Positions 26,501 through 38,066 of a stretch of 41,570 nucleotides of DNA are shown here, piece by piece; positions within the stretch are counted from its first letter, which is position 1; every line of letters begins with the position of its first letter. Both the position numbers and the translations under genes were made by a program. The DNA is from Rodentolepis nana. Lineage: Eukaryota; Platyhelminthes; Cestoda; Cyclophyllidea; Hymenolepididae. Location: the NCBI GenBank assembly GCA_900617975.1, contig UZAE01012102.1, forward strand, positions 21,585 through 63,154. Direction: 5' to 3'. Below the pieces are notes generated by a model. It saw only the letters and a list, made by a program, of their open reading frames with translations. It was not told where the DNA came from and did not search any database.

Positions 26501-29500
26501 CCTGCAAGATTGACACTGATTTTTGTGTAAAACTTATTAATTTTTATCTAACAAAAAAACAACAACTGCTACTGCCAATTAGGGATACAAAGTACACCAA
26601 ACCCCATATCTGCCAAATTTCTGCTTTAAGATCTCAAGAGAGTGATGCGTCTCTTACACCCTGACTACTCACTTGCACTGGGTTGCTTTAAGTGATCAAA
26701 GGGGTTACGTAGGTGGGGAGGGTGGGGACATAGAATGTTTCAGTGGTGGCGATCTCGTTGTGCTAATGGCCCTAAATATCATGCTGAACAACGTAGTTGG
26801 CAGCTCTTTGATCTTGGTTCAAGTAAAGAGAGAATTGCACTAAATCTTCTCCCGCCAGCCACGCTCGGTTCCAGCCTGTTTGTGACTTGGATTGGTTGAT
26901 GTTTTACTTCCTTTTAATGTAAATTTATAAACCAATTAAGTTGAGCTCGTTATGGCCCTGAGGATGTGCACTTATTTAAATATGGTTGTATTAAAAAAAA
27001 TAGATTGAAAAAATGCAATTGGCTGATTTGGTAGCTTTGAGTAGCCAGAGTATTCCAATTTTAAAGGTTACTTTTATTTGTTTGATCCATTCTATTAAGT
27101 CAACAAGAGGAATCCCCATTTCTTCAGATTGATTAACCTTTGAACGCACAAAGCCGTACTCACGCGCGTGTCTCACAGCAGCGGACTGATGTCGCCGATG
27201 TGGTGAGTTTTGGTGGTGGTGCTTCAGGTGAAGGCTATGGAGATGTATTAAATGCGTTGCAAACGGCAGTAGTAGTGCCTTCTGTGTTACGAGTCTTATA
27301 TCAAGGGAGTTTATTTTGAACGGGGATCATACGATAGAGTAGGGCGTTAAAGGGTTGAATGATTCCCACACAAAGGTGTGGAATGGCCAATGAGGTATTT
27401 AATTTGACTTGTGTGTATTCAGCTTCCGCTCATTTATGCAACAGTCACTTGCTGCCTCTAGGTTTTCTTGTTATGCTTGGCAAGCGTTTCGTGCTCTGTT
27501 TTGCGTTCAGCTTCTTCGAATCTAATGCATCTCTGTCGTGTCTCTTTATGCACAGCATAGGCTGCCTGTTCGCGTGATTCCCTCATCTCTTTACACTTTC
27601 TTCATTACCTTCCACTACCGCATTTTTATAACTCGCTTTCAAATAAATAAAGATATGTCGTCGATTCTCTTTTTACTTCCTGTCTTGTGTATTTAAGTTT
27701 GTGCGGTTTAAAGAAGCATACATTTGACCTGTTTCCTCAAATTTATATTGTCATCGTCTAACTTTGAGGTATTTTCTTCTTGTTCCGTCGTAATTTCGAA
27801 CCGATTTTGGTTTTAAAAGCGTCGTAACTGCCAACACCTAATCCATTATCAGCATCGTTTCTTCTTGATAAATTAATGTAATCACTTTCTGATTTATTAA
27901 CCATATGTATTTACCAGCATTCATTATATTATTTTCCTAAAAAGATGACGATTGTACGAACTCATCATACTATTACCTTGCCAAATTGTCGGGAGAAAGG
28001 AGGCAAGATTGGAAGCTGTTTGGAATGAAGTCGAAGTGTTTTTTTAGGATTTGACAACTATGTCATTTATCTGGAGTTATTCTCACTTCTTCTACTTTCA
28101 CCAGTCATCCACTTTGCATGACTAAGATGTCAAGTAATACTTGACCAATGATTGATTACTTTGGCCAATTTTTCCAAGTCAACTTATTTCTTTTTCAACA
28201 ATTGAGAAAACTGGTTGTTTCCAGCTTACCTACTAGGCAGAGTGGGTAGACGAGAATAACAAAGTTAATTAAAATGTCCTAAAATCGGGAAAAAATTACA
28301 AAAAGAACACAGAACGAACCTGTCTTATTATTGATTGATTGATCCAATCACAATTGAGTAGATAGGCGCAAGAGAAGCACATTTAGAGGTTGGAGAGAAT
28401 CAATCAAACTCAAACCTCTGTGTGTGGCTCAAGGAGAGCTTATCCAATAGTCTGACAATGTGCCTCCAAATATGTCATAAACGTATAAATTTTTGGAATA
28501 ATTATCACTTTTAAAAGGCATTCTTTTGTCAGATCGCCAAAGGGCAAAGTGTGTACACCGAGGATTTTGTCGTTAATTCAATTCCCTTCTCTCTCTCTCT
28601 CTCTCTCTCTCCATTTCAGTCCCTAGTCTCGTGCTCTAAGTGGACATTTCTGGCTTATTTTAAGCTTATCCCTAGTGGTGGTTAGTCGTAAAAGGGCGGA
28701 TTCAATTAAAATCGCCTCGCTTTGCTCCCCTTAAGATTAATCAATTGAATCAATTCTTTATCGTATCCCTAACTGTGATTGGTTCAATCCTGTTGAATTC
28801 TTTTTATGCAATGAATGAATCATCTCGATCTTTTGCTAAAACTGAACTCATTTGCACCACGCAGTAAGTGAATTTCCTACATTGTTTGGTGGTGTTGAGT
28901 GCTTGTTGAGTTGTTTCAAGTAGTGTCTACGTTTCCTACTTGAGATGCACTTATCAATTCCGTTCAATTTTGCCCCACTTTATCTTAGCAACGATCACAT
29001 TTCCCCTTTTAATTACCCTTTTTTAACTTAATTCCTTACTCTTTTTGCCACTTTAAAATAACAGCTTATCAAGTTTGTGTCAGATTGTATTTTAAATTGG
29101 CATTTTAGCTTGTTCATTTGTATACTTATCTTGGTTTCAAATCTGTAAATTCCTATAGTGCATACAGAATTCGCACTTGCGTTAGCATTATATACAACTT
29201 GTTGCATTTATTTTTAACTTATGTACAAGAAATAAATGTTAGATACGTGAATCTGATAAGGAGGTAATTTTTCTTCTAAAAGAAGAAAATAAAGGGAAGG
29301 CATAATTCTTAGTCTTTATAACACTTCCTGAAAAAGCACCTCTTCATAACATTCGTCACTTCCAAATCTCACTTTTACCATTCTTTCCTTCTTCATCTTA
29401 AATTGGCCTTAACCTTATGGTGCCCGAATTTGTTTTATTGTTGAAGAATGTACCCAACCGCACTCACACGTGTCTCACAGCGGACTGATGTCGCCGACGT

Positions 29501-32500
29501 GGTGAGTTTTGGTGATGTGTGTATCAGACGAAGGCCGCGGAGATGTATTGAACAAGTTTCAGGCGGCAATAGGGCCTTCTATTAGAGTCGAGTACCAGTG
29601 GATCTTATTTTGAAAGAGGGCTGTACGGTCCTGCAGGGCAGTAAATGATTAATAAGGCTTAGAATTTTTCAGGAATGAACCTCTGCCTTCACAAGCATTT
29701 TTGAACCCATGGCTTTAGTAGTTCGCTTCGTCAAAATTAGTCGTTCGCATTGATTTGTCTGGGTTCTAAAAGTCTAGTACTTACTTGCGCCCTCCCCCCC
29801 CCCCCCCGCACTCCCTTTGTCACTATTGGAGCTGTTAAGTCTTAGAGACTATGTAAATCAGAGCAAGTTGTTCGCACAATTTAGTCAGACATTAGCCTAC
29901 ATTACCCTGCGATTACCATTATTATTACGCACGATAATGCGCAAGAGACAACTTAATGTCAACACCCGAAATAAGGAAATTGTCCATTAGGAGATGAAAG
30001 AGCCAGGGGTCGGTAGAACTAAAAAAATGCCATCAGAAAGTCATAAGATCGGCATTATTTCAACTTTGCAAGCCCTAAAGGGTTCACTTTCTCAATGAAT
30101 GGGTCACTGGGGTGGGGGGGGGGAGTGTATAAAGATATTACGAGAAACATTCAAGTTTAATGACCTTTTATTTGATGGTGATCTTGCAGATATTTAATTC
30201 TTTGGTATATATGTGTATATATTTATACCTACCTATGTTAAAACAACCAGCCGGATTGCTTTCCAATAAAATTAACTTGCCATCGGCTTCTAGTTGTTAA
30301 AATTCGGCAGGCGTTTTGATAAGTATCATTAGCCCTTTAGTTGACTTCGGGCTTCACAGAGGGGAGAAACATCAAAGTGGGAAAAATTCGAGAGGAGGGA
30401 CAGAATAGTGGTTCACAGCTGTAAGGGAGACAGACAGACAGACACAAAGGTGGAGAAAAGGTAAGATGAGTACTGTGAAGTGGTGTGATATGACAGTGTC
30501 GGGTCATAGTAGTTGGAAGCCAACTGCCTGTTTATAGACTTATTTACCGTATGAGTATATCACGTAGAGGTAAGTCTATTGCACACCCCTGCCTCAATAT
30601 AGGAATAGCCTCTCGACAATTTTTTAAAAAGGATGGGAATTCGGAGCATAATTTTTTGTCTATTACATGCGAGGTGACGGATTCGATTTCCGTCAGTGGC
30701 TAATTTAGGCTAAATTTGGTCTTTTTAAAGCGAGGCCCAACTGGTGTTTGTGAAAATGCTCGTGGTGGCATAAAATCCGATATGGGGGGGGGGGTTGGTT
30801 TGCTAAATTGGCTTCTAATTGAGGCGCTTGCACAATTTGCTCCTCTTAAGGGTGTTTTCATGTTCTAGACAAAAGGCGAGGGGTTATTTTGCGCTAGTTC
30901 CAATTAGCCTTAATCCTATCCACTCAGCTGGTATCCAGTTCAGATATACTCGATACGCGTGCTTTTTTGTTTTTGTTGTTGTAGTGGGAAATAAGGAGTT
31001 AATTGCTTTACACTTTGCAGGAAATTGATACATCCGTCAAGGGAAACTAAATATAGCCATTTTTTGAAAGCTTTACAGCTTTCAAGAAACGTGTTTAGGT
31101 CTCTTTTAACACCCTGAACAGCGCACTTGAGATTTTCGCAAGTCCCATTTCTTCCATTCTATTCCTTCCTATTCTTGTGTGTGTGTGTGTGCAGGCGTTT
31201 ATTTCTGTCCTCATACAATGTTTAACAATGAGTAGTATCTGAAATAGAGATAACACGTATTTCGTTTTGAAACGCTTTATGAAAAAATATTAAGCTTAGG
31301 GTGTTAAGTTGTGGTGTTTTCTGGGTAGTATTGGCTTTTAGACAACGTTGTAGTATCTTGTTTGAGTGCATGTATTCAGGCATTTCTCAATCTTATGAAT
31401 ATGGGATACGATGGAGCTGCATGTGGTGCTTAGTGTTGAGTCAACTCTTTAACCAATTAATTAGATCGACGCCTAAATTCACGGGCGAGATGGCACTCAC
31501 TTTATTCAAGGAATGTTGACGGTTGATTCTGCGTTTTGTACCGTCTTTCAATCAAGAGTAGGCTGATACGATTTGGGACTATTTTCTATATGTATAAACC
31601 ACACAAAACTCACTCACTATTTATTAAAATTTATTATTGGTATATATGACAATGCAAATATTATCCTATTTAAATCAACAATGAAGCTTTTTTCAAATAT
31701 TCAAGGGAGGAAGGATTGTTAGGTAAAGGGTGTCTTAGAAGTTGACTTTGGGGAAATGATTCCTTAATTAACAAAATATTTACGCAAAAATCATGCTGAG
31801 TACACAACCACAGCAATCGATTTTATTTGAAATCTGGTTTAAATATAGCGGGGTCTTGATTTGTGCTTCCGTAATGCACCAATCGCCGTTGTTGACACGT
31901 TGTTAAATATTCCTGACATTTGAATAACTTACAATCTTGAGCGGGCGAAACACTTCAATCGGCCCGATTCCCAAGAGCCTCCCTTTGTCCTCGCTCAGAA
32001 ATTATCTCCCCTTTTTAATCAAGCGACTGAACTAGTTTTGGCAGGAGCTCCAATGCATTTCAGACGCCAATTTCCATCGCTTACACAATTGTGCATAGTG
32101 GTTTGAATTTTGGCTTAAATTAGCAAAATATTATACCTAACATGAATTAATCTAATCGAGTGGGTGCTCTTGCCAATTACACAATCTCATCCACCACGAG
32201 AACGGAATGAAGCTAACTCGATGACAGAATATTTCTATCAGTGACAGAGAGCAGCACACTCCTTGCAATTCGTGGACTGCAATCTTACTCACAACAGGAG
32301 CACAAGGCGGGGGGGGGGGAGGGAGAGAGAATATTGAAAACCTCTTTTGAGTCAAGGCGACAATTCATCCATAGTACTGCCAAACGAGGCGTTTTAATTA
32401 ATAAAATCGATAGGCCATTCATCGCATCAAGTAGCGTAGGTGAGAAACATGATAGAAAGAGAATGTTGTGCTTGCAACTAATTTTGAGCAATGGAGTTTA

Positions 32501-35500
32501 CACAGTAAGTAAAATGGGCACTCAAAATCCAATTTTATTAATTGTACTTTAGTTTACCAACGTAAATTTTGAGCTGCAAATAAATGCTGTGGGGGTAATT
32601 TTTTATGACTTCCGTTTCTTTCGTTCTAATTCGCTCCACCTTCGCTCATGCTGAAAATCATTTAGCCGTAAAATGTGCCAACTTAAAAAAAAAGTTGACT
32701 TCCCACAAATTTACTACTTTTTAGCCCTCACTTTCTTTGAGATATGGGAAATTCTTACACATTTTGCAAAATACTTGTAAATAAGCTCATATTAGCAAAA
32801 TTCACCAGCTTTTTTAATGCTGGAGACTTGTGGATGTTTACGATGCGCGTTCAGTGCTACTAATTTGGATGTCTAATGTACTAAGCTCTTAAAAGTGGAG
32901 TCTGGGATACCAACCTCTCCCGCCTCGTTACCCTCTGAATCACTAAATCGCCAAGTTTGTTTTAGCTAAAATTATAAAAAATTAACTGAATTTGTCTGTC
33001 GAGTTAAATTCAAAACGAAGACGCACTTGGTGAATATGTTCTAAACAAATTAGTAGAAGGGAGTCAGTTTAGATTGAGGATAGCTATTGGATCCAAGATC
33101 AAAGACTGGTTAAAATGCCGATTAGGGGTTAGTATTAATTGAGGTTGATGTCCAATATGCCAAAGAGCCGTTGGTACATTTTCCAAATACTTACTGCTAT
33201 ATGTTGAGAGAATTCCCGATGCAAGCGATAATTCGTGATTGGCTAAATGTTGCTCAAAGCTCCGTAAACCGATTGAAAATTTCAGTAAATTTTTTAAATA
33301 AATGAAAGTGAAATTGGATTGCCTTACTTATTGGTCAATCAATAAACAATCGGTTTTGGGGTGTTCAAGCTGTCATCAGTGCCTCTTTACCGAAACCCCC
33401 CCCCCTCACTGATATCTATTTTTATAAAGGTATGTATTTGTCCGCATTTTTAGATTCCCATAGTTTAATTTGTCTGACATTGGAAGTCAATATTATATTA
33501 AGCAAATTTCAGCATAAAAGTGTACAAATTTAAGTGTCACAATTACCATATAGAGAGGAAAGTAAAATACGAAAACTTATTTCTTTTGAAAAATGTGGAA
33601 AACCCTGTGTGGCTTGTCTTCAAATAATTGCACTGAACTTGGACTCTCGTCTAAGGAAGGGATGGTTTAACTTACCTAAACACCAACCATCCCATTGGTT
33701 GCTATACTCATTCACTTTCATTAAATGGGACTCAAACTTTTTGCCATTTGCGTTCTAGTGTGGTACCCATTTTATTTACTCCATGGCAGTCAAATACCCC
33801 TTTTTTTGCTTTTGATACTCCATTTTGAGACCTACGAGTTAAATTGGAACAGTGCCACAATTACGCTTACTTTATTACTTCCTATACTCGTGTTCACTGC
33901 CTTAAATTCCACATAATGTGTCCAAGTAAACACTTTCATGCCTCCATTTAGTCTATTGTTAGTTAACAATAAACATTTTAAATCGAATGACATTTTGAAA
34001 ATTAGAATTAAGCTGGCACAAATGTGTTTTTTTTCCAACCGTTCAAATCAAAAATTTTAAACTTGACAATATTTCCATTTTGCCAATTTAGGGTGCATTT
34101 GCTTCATAATTGCCAGGAGATTAGCGTTACGATAAGAGCTTATTTATGCGTGTACCAACAGCTATTCAATATTTCTCTAAGCGATTGACTATTGAAGGTC
34201 TCTCACGGGCTATCTCTTTGTTCTGTCTAGACTAACAGTTAAAATATCAAGGGTGGTATTAACTGGCAGGTGAACATATATGCCACTTATGGAATGCATA
34301 TCTCCCATTTCAAAGCATCACCCCAAGCCGAGCAAGTGCCACCCTGGTCAGAAAAGTTGCATTCGCCACCCCAACCCTTCATTTATTCTAAGAATATTGA
34401 GCGGCTGGCCATTTCATTTTCAGAATTGCACAGATATACTAAATCCCATCAGTTTCGTAGCAGGTAGAACTTTATAATATTATGCTAAATCACATTTCAC
34501 AACTTAAAATGTTCATAAAGGCCATTTTAGCTCTTAACGCACATTTTCAAAATAGGCTCCCTTGATATAAGACTCGTAACAGAAGGCGTTTTTGCTGTTT
34601 GGAACATGTTCAATACGTCTCTGTAGCCTTCGCCTGATACACCACCAAAACTCATCACTTCGGCGGCATCAGTCTGCTGTGTGACACGCGTGAGTGCGAT
34701 CGGTGCATGTTTCCGAACCAAAATAGTTCGGATGTTAAAGGTCCAAGCATTAATAAGAATGAGAGGAGATTGATGAAATAGGAAACAATCACATGCACAG
34801 AGCTTAGAGTAAAGTGTATGATAGGGAAAGCAGATGATCAATATACTGCAAGTGCCATTTGCGCACAAAGGTTGAAATGCATTAACTGAGCTCGTTTTAC
34901 CCAATCGCTTGAATATAATAATTTCATTTGGACTTCAAGCAAAAGATGTAGGAGGTAATTAGTTTATGCCATTAAGAAGCTGCCTGGCTCTTGCTCCTCC
35001 TTGCTATTTTGAATTTAATTACACATCGATATTCTTTTTCCTTCTCTAAGAGTATCCTTCATGGTCTTGAAAGTTTATGCTAAAGATTCGCGTTCAAGTG
35101 GTTTTGGACCTGTATCGCATTTAGAAATTGTAGAGTGGATCGCGGTCTGGCGAATTCGAAGGATGGAGTAGAACCTCCAATTTAATTCTGACTTTATCTT
35201 GAGGTCATTCATTTTTTGATTCCTGATTTCCTTTTTCTCATTTGCTGTCGAGCCCGGTTTTACCGGTTCGAAATGTATTGTTTCATGTTAATCGCATCAA
35301 ATGCACACAAGAAGTCAGGCCTAGTTTATGGGATGGATAAGATGCTGGATTTGGTGGCAACCATTGTTGTGGTCATAAACTAGCCACTTCTCCCACATAA
35401 TAACAATTTGATGTAAAAAGCACGAGTTATTTGTTGCTAAGACAGCAAAGGATGCTCGTGTTTCTCCACTTGCCTTTGTTATGTTGGGAGTTTTGAAGTG

Positions 35501-36854
35501 ATGACATTTAGGCTTCCCTATTAATCGCCCAAATCAAAATGGATATTTGCAAGCTATAAACGCTCGAACTTCCATTCCACTTGATCATAATGAAAGTAGA
35601 GTAGAATACAGTGTCTAACGTGTTCTCTCCTTACGGAATCAATATTGTAACCTTGACGGCAAAATGAACTTCATTTCCCATTAACAATGTTAGACAATTT
35701 GTCTGTAGAGATTTTTCCATTACCCGCCCAAAGCCTCATTTCACAAATCTGTTTTGCAAGGTTCTCGGTTTCTCATTGGCTCACCTAATGTATTAAGCTA
35801 TCATTTACTTGTCAATGTTTGACCGATTTTGATCGCTTTCTTTATTATTTCAAAAAGTATGCAATTTGTAATGCCAAGCCATCAACTACACCATCGAGAT
35901 GTTTTCTGACATTGCTGTGATTCACTTAAATAAGTAGGCATCCCTTATTTCTTATTTAACTTCTCATTCACTCACTCGCCTGCACTGCTTGAGGTTAAAT
36001 TTTGATTCTCTGCATGGTTTTGGATGTCTTTTCCTCCCTTCTTTCATCGGCCGCCTTCCACTAAATTATTCATTCTCCGTCTTTCGCCCTCACCCCTGAA
36101 GCCATTAAATCCCTGCCCTTCCACTCTTTTTTTCTGCCGTTTTTGCATTTTGCTTCTAATTGACCCATAGGCTTGCAATCACTGACAGATTGCCAATCAA
36201 CCCCCCCCCTTCCCCACTCCTCTGTGCAAATGTCAATGTGCTGCACTTTCACTTTGTATAAGTTTGCTTTTGGGCCGAAAATACGTAGATGGGTAACTAA
36301 TTAAAGGTGGGATTCAGGCTGCCTTACCGCCTGTACTCATAAAAGACAAACTTGCGATCCCCAAGATCTCTAATGACATATTATTGAGTTCTTTTCTTAT
36401 CATTTAATTACGAATAGGGTAATAAATATTATTCGATTATCCGAACTGTTGTTCCACTTAATACTAGGACTACATTATCTGATATGTATCTCGAACAACT
36501 CATCATCATCATCATCACTGCAACCAGATTAATAGAATTTCCTCCCCCTCGTATCTTCATTAACGTTAACATCGCGATAACTTCTTAATAGTCGCGACTT
36601 AGTCAGCTCCTATCAAATACCAGCAACTATCAGCATTATCTCCCTTGCAGCATTTAGTTTCGAGATAACAAAAACACACTCCAACTTTTCTCTCCATTTC
36701 AGGATTGTGACGGTGATACTCCACTACACGATGCTGTCTCGGGTGAGAACCTCGCCATGGTCGAACTCCTATTGGCCAACCGAGCTGACCTTGCGATAAC
36801 CAATAGCCTTGGCCACAATTGCCTTCATCATGCCGCCATGTTGGGCAATCCCGG
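14590..36854 (+). CDS. MIB1: Mind bomb E3 ubiquitin ligase (MIB1-type), 5' eight exons, continues past window
   Basis: RING-type E3 ligase that ubiquitinates Notch ligands for endocytosis. Exons: 14590-14679, 14716-15032, 15734-16119, 18606-19192, 20636-20981, 21051-21175, 21251-21631, 36703-36854. All phases agree, giving at least 794 residues. MIB/HERC2 domain 1 is ~16-80 (VVRGPDWKWGNQDGG), followed by a ZZ zinc finger at 87-124 (CEGC, CMLC, CSSCYHGDKH). Domain 2 is ~150-262, interrupted at ~172-217 by a Ser/Thr/Asn-rich insert. Residues ~280-430 are low complexity. One weak MIB repeat follows (LRPGAVIQLRL, then SVVERVDD and GQRFTL), with a poly-Ala run at 533-539. Ankyrin repeats start at ~590 and include TALHVACQSGHL, QTPLHLATVGRH, DTPLHDAVSGEN and CLHHAAMLGNP. 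Exon 8 ends in phase 2; later ankyrin repeats and the RING fingers are not in the window. The start has MNSR, close to the MSNSR of human MIB1. Exon calls are strong; whether an exon is missed in intron 4 is open. Confidence 0.93.
16940..17137 (-). mobile_element. Family 2 dispersed repeat, copy 1
   Basis: Reverse-oriented copy. It shares ACTCGTAACAGAAGG, TTCAATACGTCTCT, TAGCCTTCGCCT and CAGTCTGCTGTG with the other copies and ends in TTCGGGTGTTAAAGG, the conserved terminal motif. The opposite end (CTACGTTACTC) is degenerate. Confidence 0.7.
17801..18114 (+). mobile_element. Family 1 dispersed repeat, copy D
   Basis: Near full-length copy from AAATGGCG, through ATCATTAGCCCTTTGG, to CCACGTGGAGGTAAGTCTAT and CGCACACCCCATTT. 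It lies in sense orientation inside mind bomb intron 3, so its strong GAG|GTAAGT donor-like site would be present in the pre-mRNA. Confidence 0.8.
19193..20635 (+). other. Mind bomb intron 4 (1443 nt)
   Basis: Donor GAG|GTAATT, acceptor GAATTACAG, phase 0. No further coding exon was recognised, although the MIB repeat region split by this intron looks short compared with human MIB1. Confidence 0.8.
22124..22289 (+). mobile_element. Family 2 dispersed repeat, copy 3 (diverged)
   Basis: Starts CCTTTAGCGCCC, includes CCGCACTCACACACGTTCG, GGTGAAGGCTATGG and TTTTGAAAGAGGACATACGG, and ends near GACATTAATGG. It is shortened in the middle relative to copies 2 and 4. Confidence 0.65.
22926..22994 (+). 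repeat. Poly-G tracts
   Basis: G6, G6 and G11 runs separated by single T at 22926-22950, then G11 at 22984-22994. This arrangement could form a G-quadruplex on the plus (transcript) strand. Confidence 0.9.
24328..24604 (+). other. Assembly gap flanked by G-runs
   Basis: N at 24341-24579 (239 positions). The left flank is G13 (24328-24340) and the right flank is GGGTG10 followed by ATGGTGGGGG. The gap probably reflects failed sequencing or assembly through a G-rich tract, so its stated length may not be real. Confidence 0.95.
26052..26072 (+). repeat. (GAT)7 microsatellite
   Basis: Seven perfect GAT units inside mind bomb intron 7. Confidence 0.95.
27135..27356 (+). mobile_element. Family 2 dispersed repeat, copy 4 (best ends)
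   Basis: 222 bp. It begins AACCTTTGAACGC and ends GGGCGTTAAAGGGTT, an imperfect terminal inverted repeat of ~14 bp. Internal blocks are ACTCACGCGCGTGTCTCAC, AGCGGACTGATGTCGCCGA and GGTGAAGGCTATGGAGATG. The small size, inverted termini and lack of a coding region fit a MITE. Confidence 0.75.
28588..28611 (+). repeat. (TC)12 microsatellite followed by an acceptor-like CATTTCAG
   Basis: Twelve TC units ending in CCATTTCAG. This resembles a strong 3' splice site, but the sequence after it has an early stop and no recognisable coding. Confidence 0.9.
29411..29647 (+). mobile_element. Family 2 dispersed repeat, copy 5
   Basis: Begins AACCTTATGGTGCCCGA and ends GGGCAGTAAATG. It shares AACCGCACTCACACGTGTCT, CGGACTGATGTCGCCGACG and TTTTGAAAGAGGGC with its relatives. 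Confidence 0.7.
29794..29807 (+). repeat. C14 tract
   Basis: One of only three long C-runs, against eleven long G-runs, on the plus strand of mind bomb introns 7 and 8. Confidence 0.9.
30114..30123 (+). repeat. G10 tract
   Basis: Run of ten G within mind bomb intron 7, preceded by GGGGT. Confidence 0.9.
30306..30593 (+). mobile_element. Family 1 dispersed repeat, copy E (clearest inverted ends)
   Basis: Left end is GGCAGGCGTTTTGATAAG. The right end, read on the complementary strand, is GGCAGGGGTGTGCAATAG, giving an imperfect terminal inverted repeat of 18 positions with about 13 matches. The interior includes a GACA microsatellite-like stretch, and CACGTAGAGGTAAGTC near the right end. Sense orientation in mind bomb intron 7. 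Confidence 0.75.
30784..30794 (+). repeat. G11 tract
   Basis: Run of eleven G within mind bomb intron 7. Confidence 0.9.
31176..31191 (+). repeat. (TG)8 microsatellite
   Basis: Eight TG units, followed by CAGG, in mind bomb intron 7. Confidence 0.9.
32309..32319 (+). repeat. G11 tract
   Basis: Run of eleven G followed by an AGGGAGAGAGA purine stretch. Confidence 0.9.
33396..33405 (+). repeat. C10 tract
   Basis: Run of ten C in mind bomb intron 7. Confidence 0.9.
34531..34742 (-). mobile_element. Family 2 dispersed repeat, copy 2
   Basis: Reverse-oriented. It runs from CTCTTAACGCACATTTTC to GTTCGGATGTTAAAGG and shares ACTCGTAACAGAAGG, GTAGCCTTCGCCTGAT and CAGTCTGCTGTG with copy 1. The minus-strand open frame through it (34527-34904) appears accidental. 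Confidence 0.75.
36201..36209 (+). repeat. C9 tract
   Basis: Run of nine C in mind bomb intron 7, about 500 nt before exon 8. Confidence 0.85.
36501..36515 (+). repeat. (CAT)5 microsatellite
   Basis: Five CAT units about 190 nt before mind bomb exon 8. Confidence 0.9.
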
Positions 36855-38066
36855 GTGAGTAAAGTCGATAATCGATAACTTTTTGTGTCATTTCGTTCCT
36901 CGTTTTCCTGAATGTTCCATTTTCACATGCAAATATTGCTTTAACAAGCTGATTTATTCAGTATTTGGTCGAAATATTTCTACAAATTGTTCTAATTTAA
37001 TTTACATTAAACCAAGTAGAGTATGGCCTTATTCCTTCTATTACTTTTATTTGTCTAATCTTCAAATCCAATCACACAACAGCAATGTTTATTCTTCGTA
37101 TTTCGGGGCAAAATTATTCCACTCGGAAAATTTATATTAATTTATACTCCTGAGTCGAATTTAATTTCTAAGTGAAATTCGGTTCTTTTGTGTGTAGCTT
37201 TTAATACGAAAATGGAAGCTGATCATGAAATGTTGGCATCTTGAATCTGAAATGAGCGATTTCTTCGCAACTTACACTCCGTTTGGTCTAAAGCTATCAT
37301 GGGCATTGGTCCGAATTTCAAATAAGACATGCACTTGAATTTCATAATTTCACAACTCTCGAGACGTGACAATCTTCTAAACGTTTGTTTGCGTGAAATT
37401 AATTTTTGGGTCTTGAAACCGACAGGATAGACATGCGTTACTCTCATTAATAGTTAATGCGGGTCTGTATACAATGTTAGCCTAATGTCTATAAATCGAT
37501 CTCAAAAATAAGTTGACGAAAGTATTTAATAAAAATAGAGATTTTTGATGACGTTCAAAATACCGGTAAAAATTCGACAATCTCACCAAGGAAAAGACTA
37601 TTTAATAGATTTGAAATAAGCTGAATTAATTAGAAGATTGCACCACTGCCGAGAGTTGTACTCTAAACGCAGCCACATTTCGGTTACTACCCAGGAATCA
37701 GACAGGCCGATTTTACGTTGGGAGAGGTCTGAATTTTTATGCGATTAGTGTCTATCTTGGCAGCACCCAATACATACAAAATGATCCATTGAGTTAAGAT
37801 TTGAAGAGTTCAAAGGCCGAACATGGGATTGGTGTAGTCGTGAAAAAGGGCTGGCAACTATTTTGGACTTTTCCTGGTGATGTACCAAAGTGTCTAATCC
37901 TACTTCCGCCATTCACATAACCTGATATCGCCACCCTCATTATTCAGGCCTTCAGATCAGCAATTCCAAATAGGCATCGGAATATGACCTAGGCCACTTT
38001 TGCAAGAAATTCTGAAGGGGCTTTACATCACCCCTCAGTGGGACACACATCTTAAAGCAATGATTT

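Larger units (their letters stand above)
21632..36702 (+). other. Mind bomb intron 7 (about 15.1 kb, gapped)
   Basis: Joins CAG|GTTAGT to CTCTCCATTTCAG|GAT, both phase 0, with ankyrin sequence continuous across it (PSLQ then DCDGDTPLH). It contains three family 2 copies, one family 1 copy, several microsatellites, most of the poly-G tracts and a 239 base gap. No second gene was recognised on either strand. Confidence 0.85.

Noticed and set aside
30306..30593. Family 1 as a solo LTR or TRIM element
   Set aside because: The element does not end in CA, and no primer-binding site or polypurine tract pairs with a second copy nearby. Inverted ends in copy E fit a DNA element better.
30672..30698. 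tRNA T-arm-like hairpin (ACGGA, TTCGATT loop, TCCGT)
   Set aside because: The loop matches TTCRANY, but no acceptor stem, D-arm or anticodon arm is found upstream and the conserved G53-C61 pair is absent.
34527..34904. 125-codon minus-strand open frame
   Set aside because: Most of it is the family 2 repeat. Other copies are interrupted in this frame, so it is not a conserved coding region.
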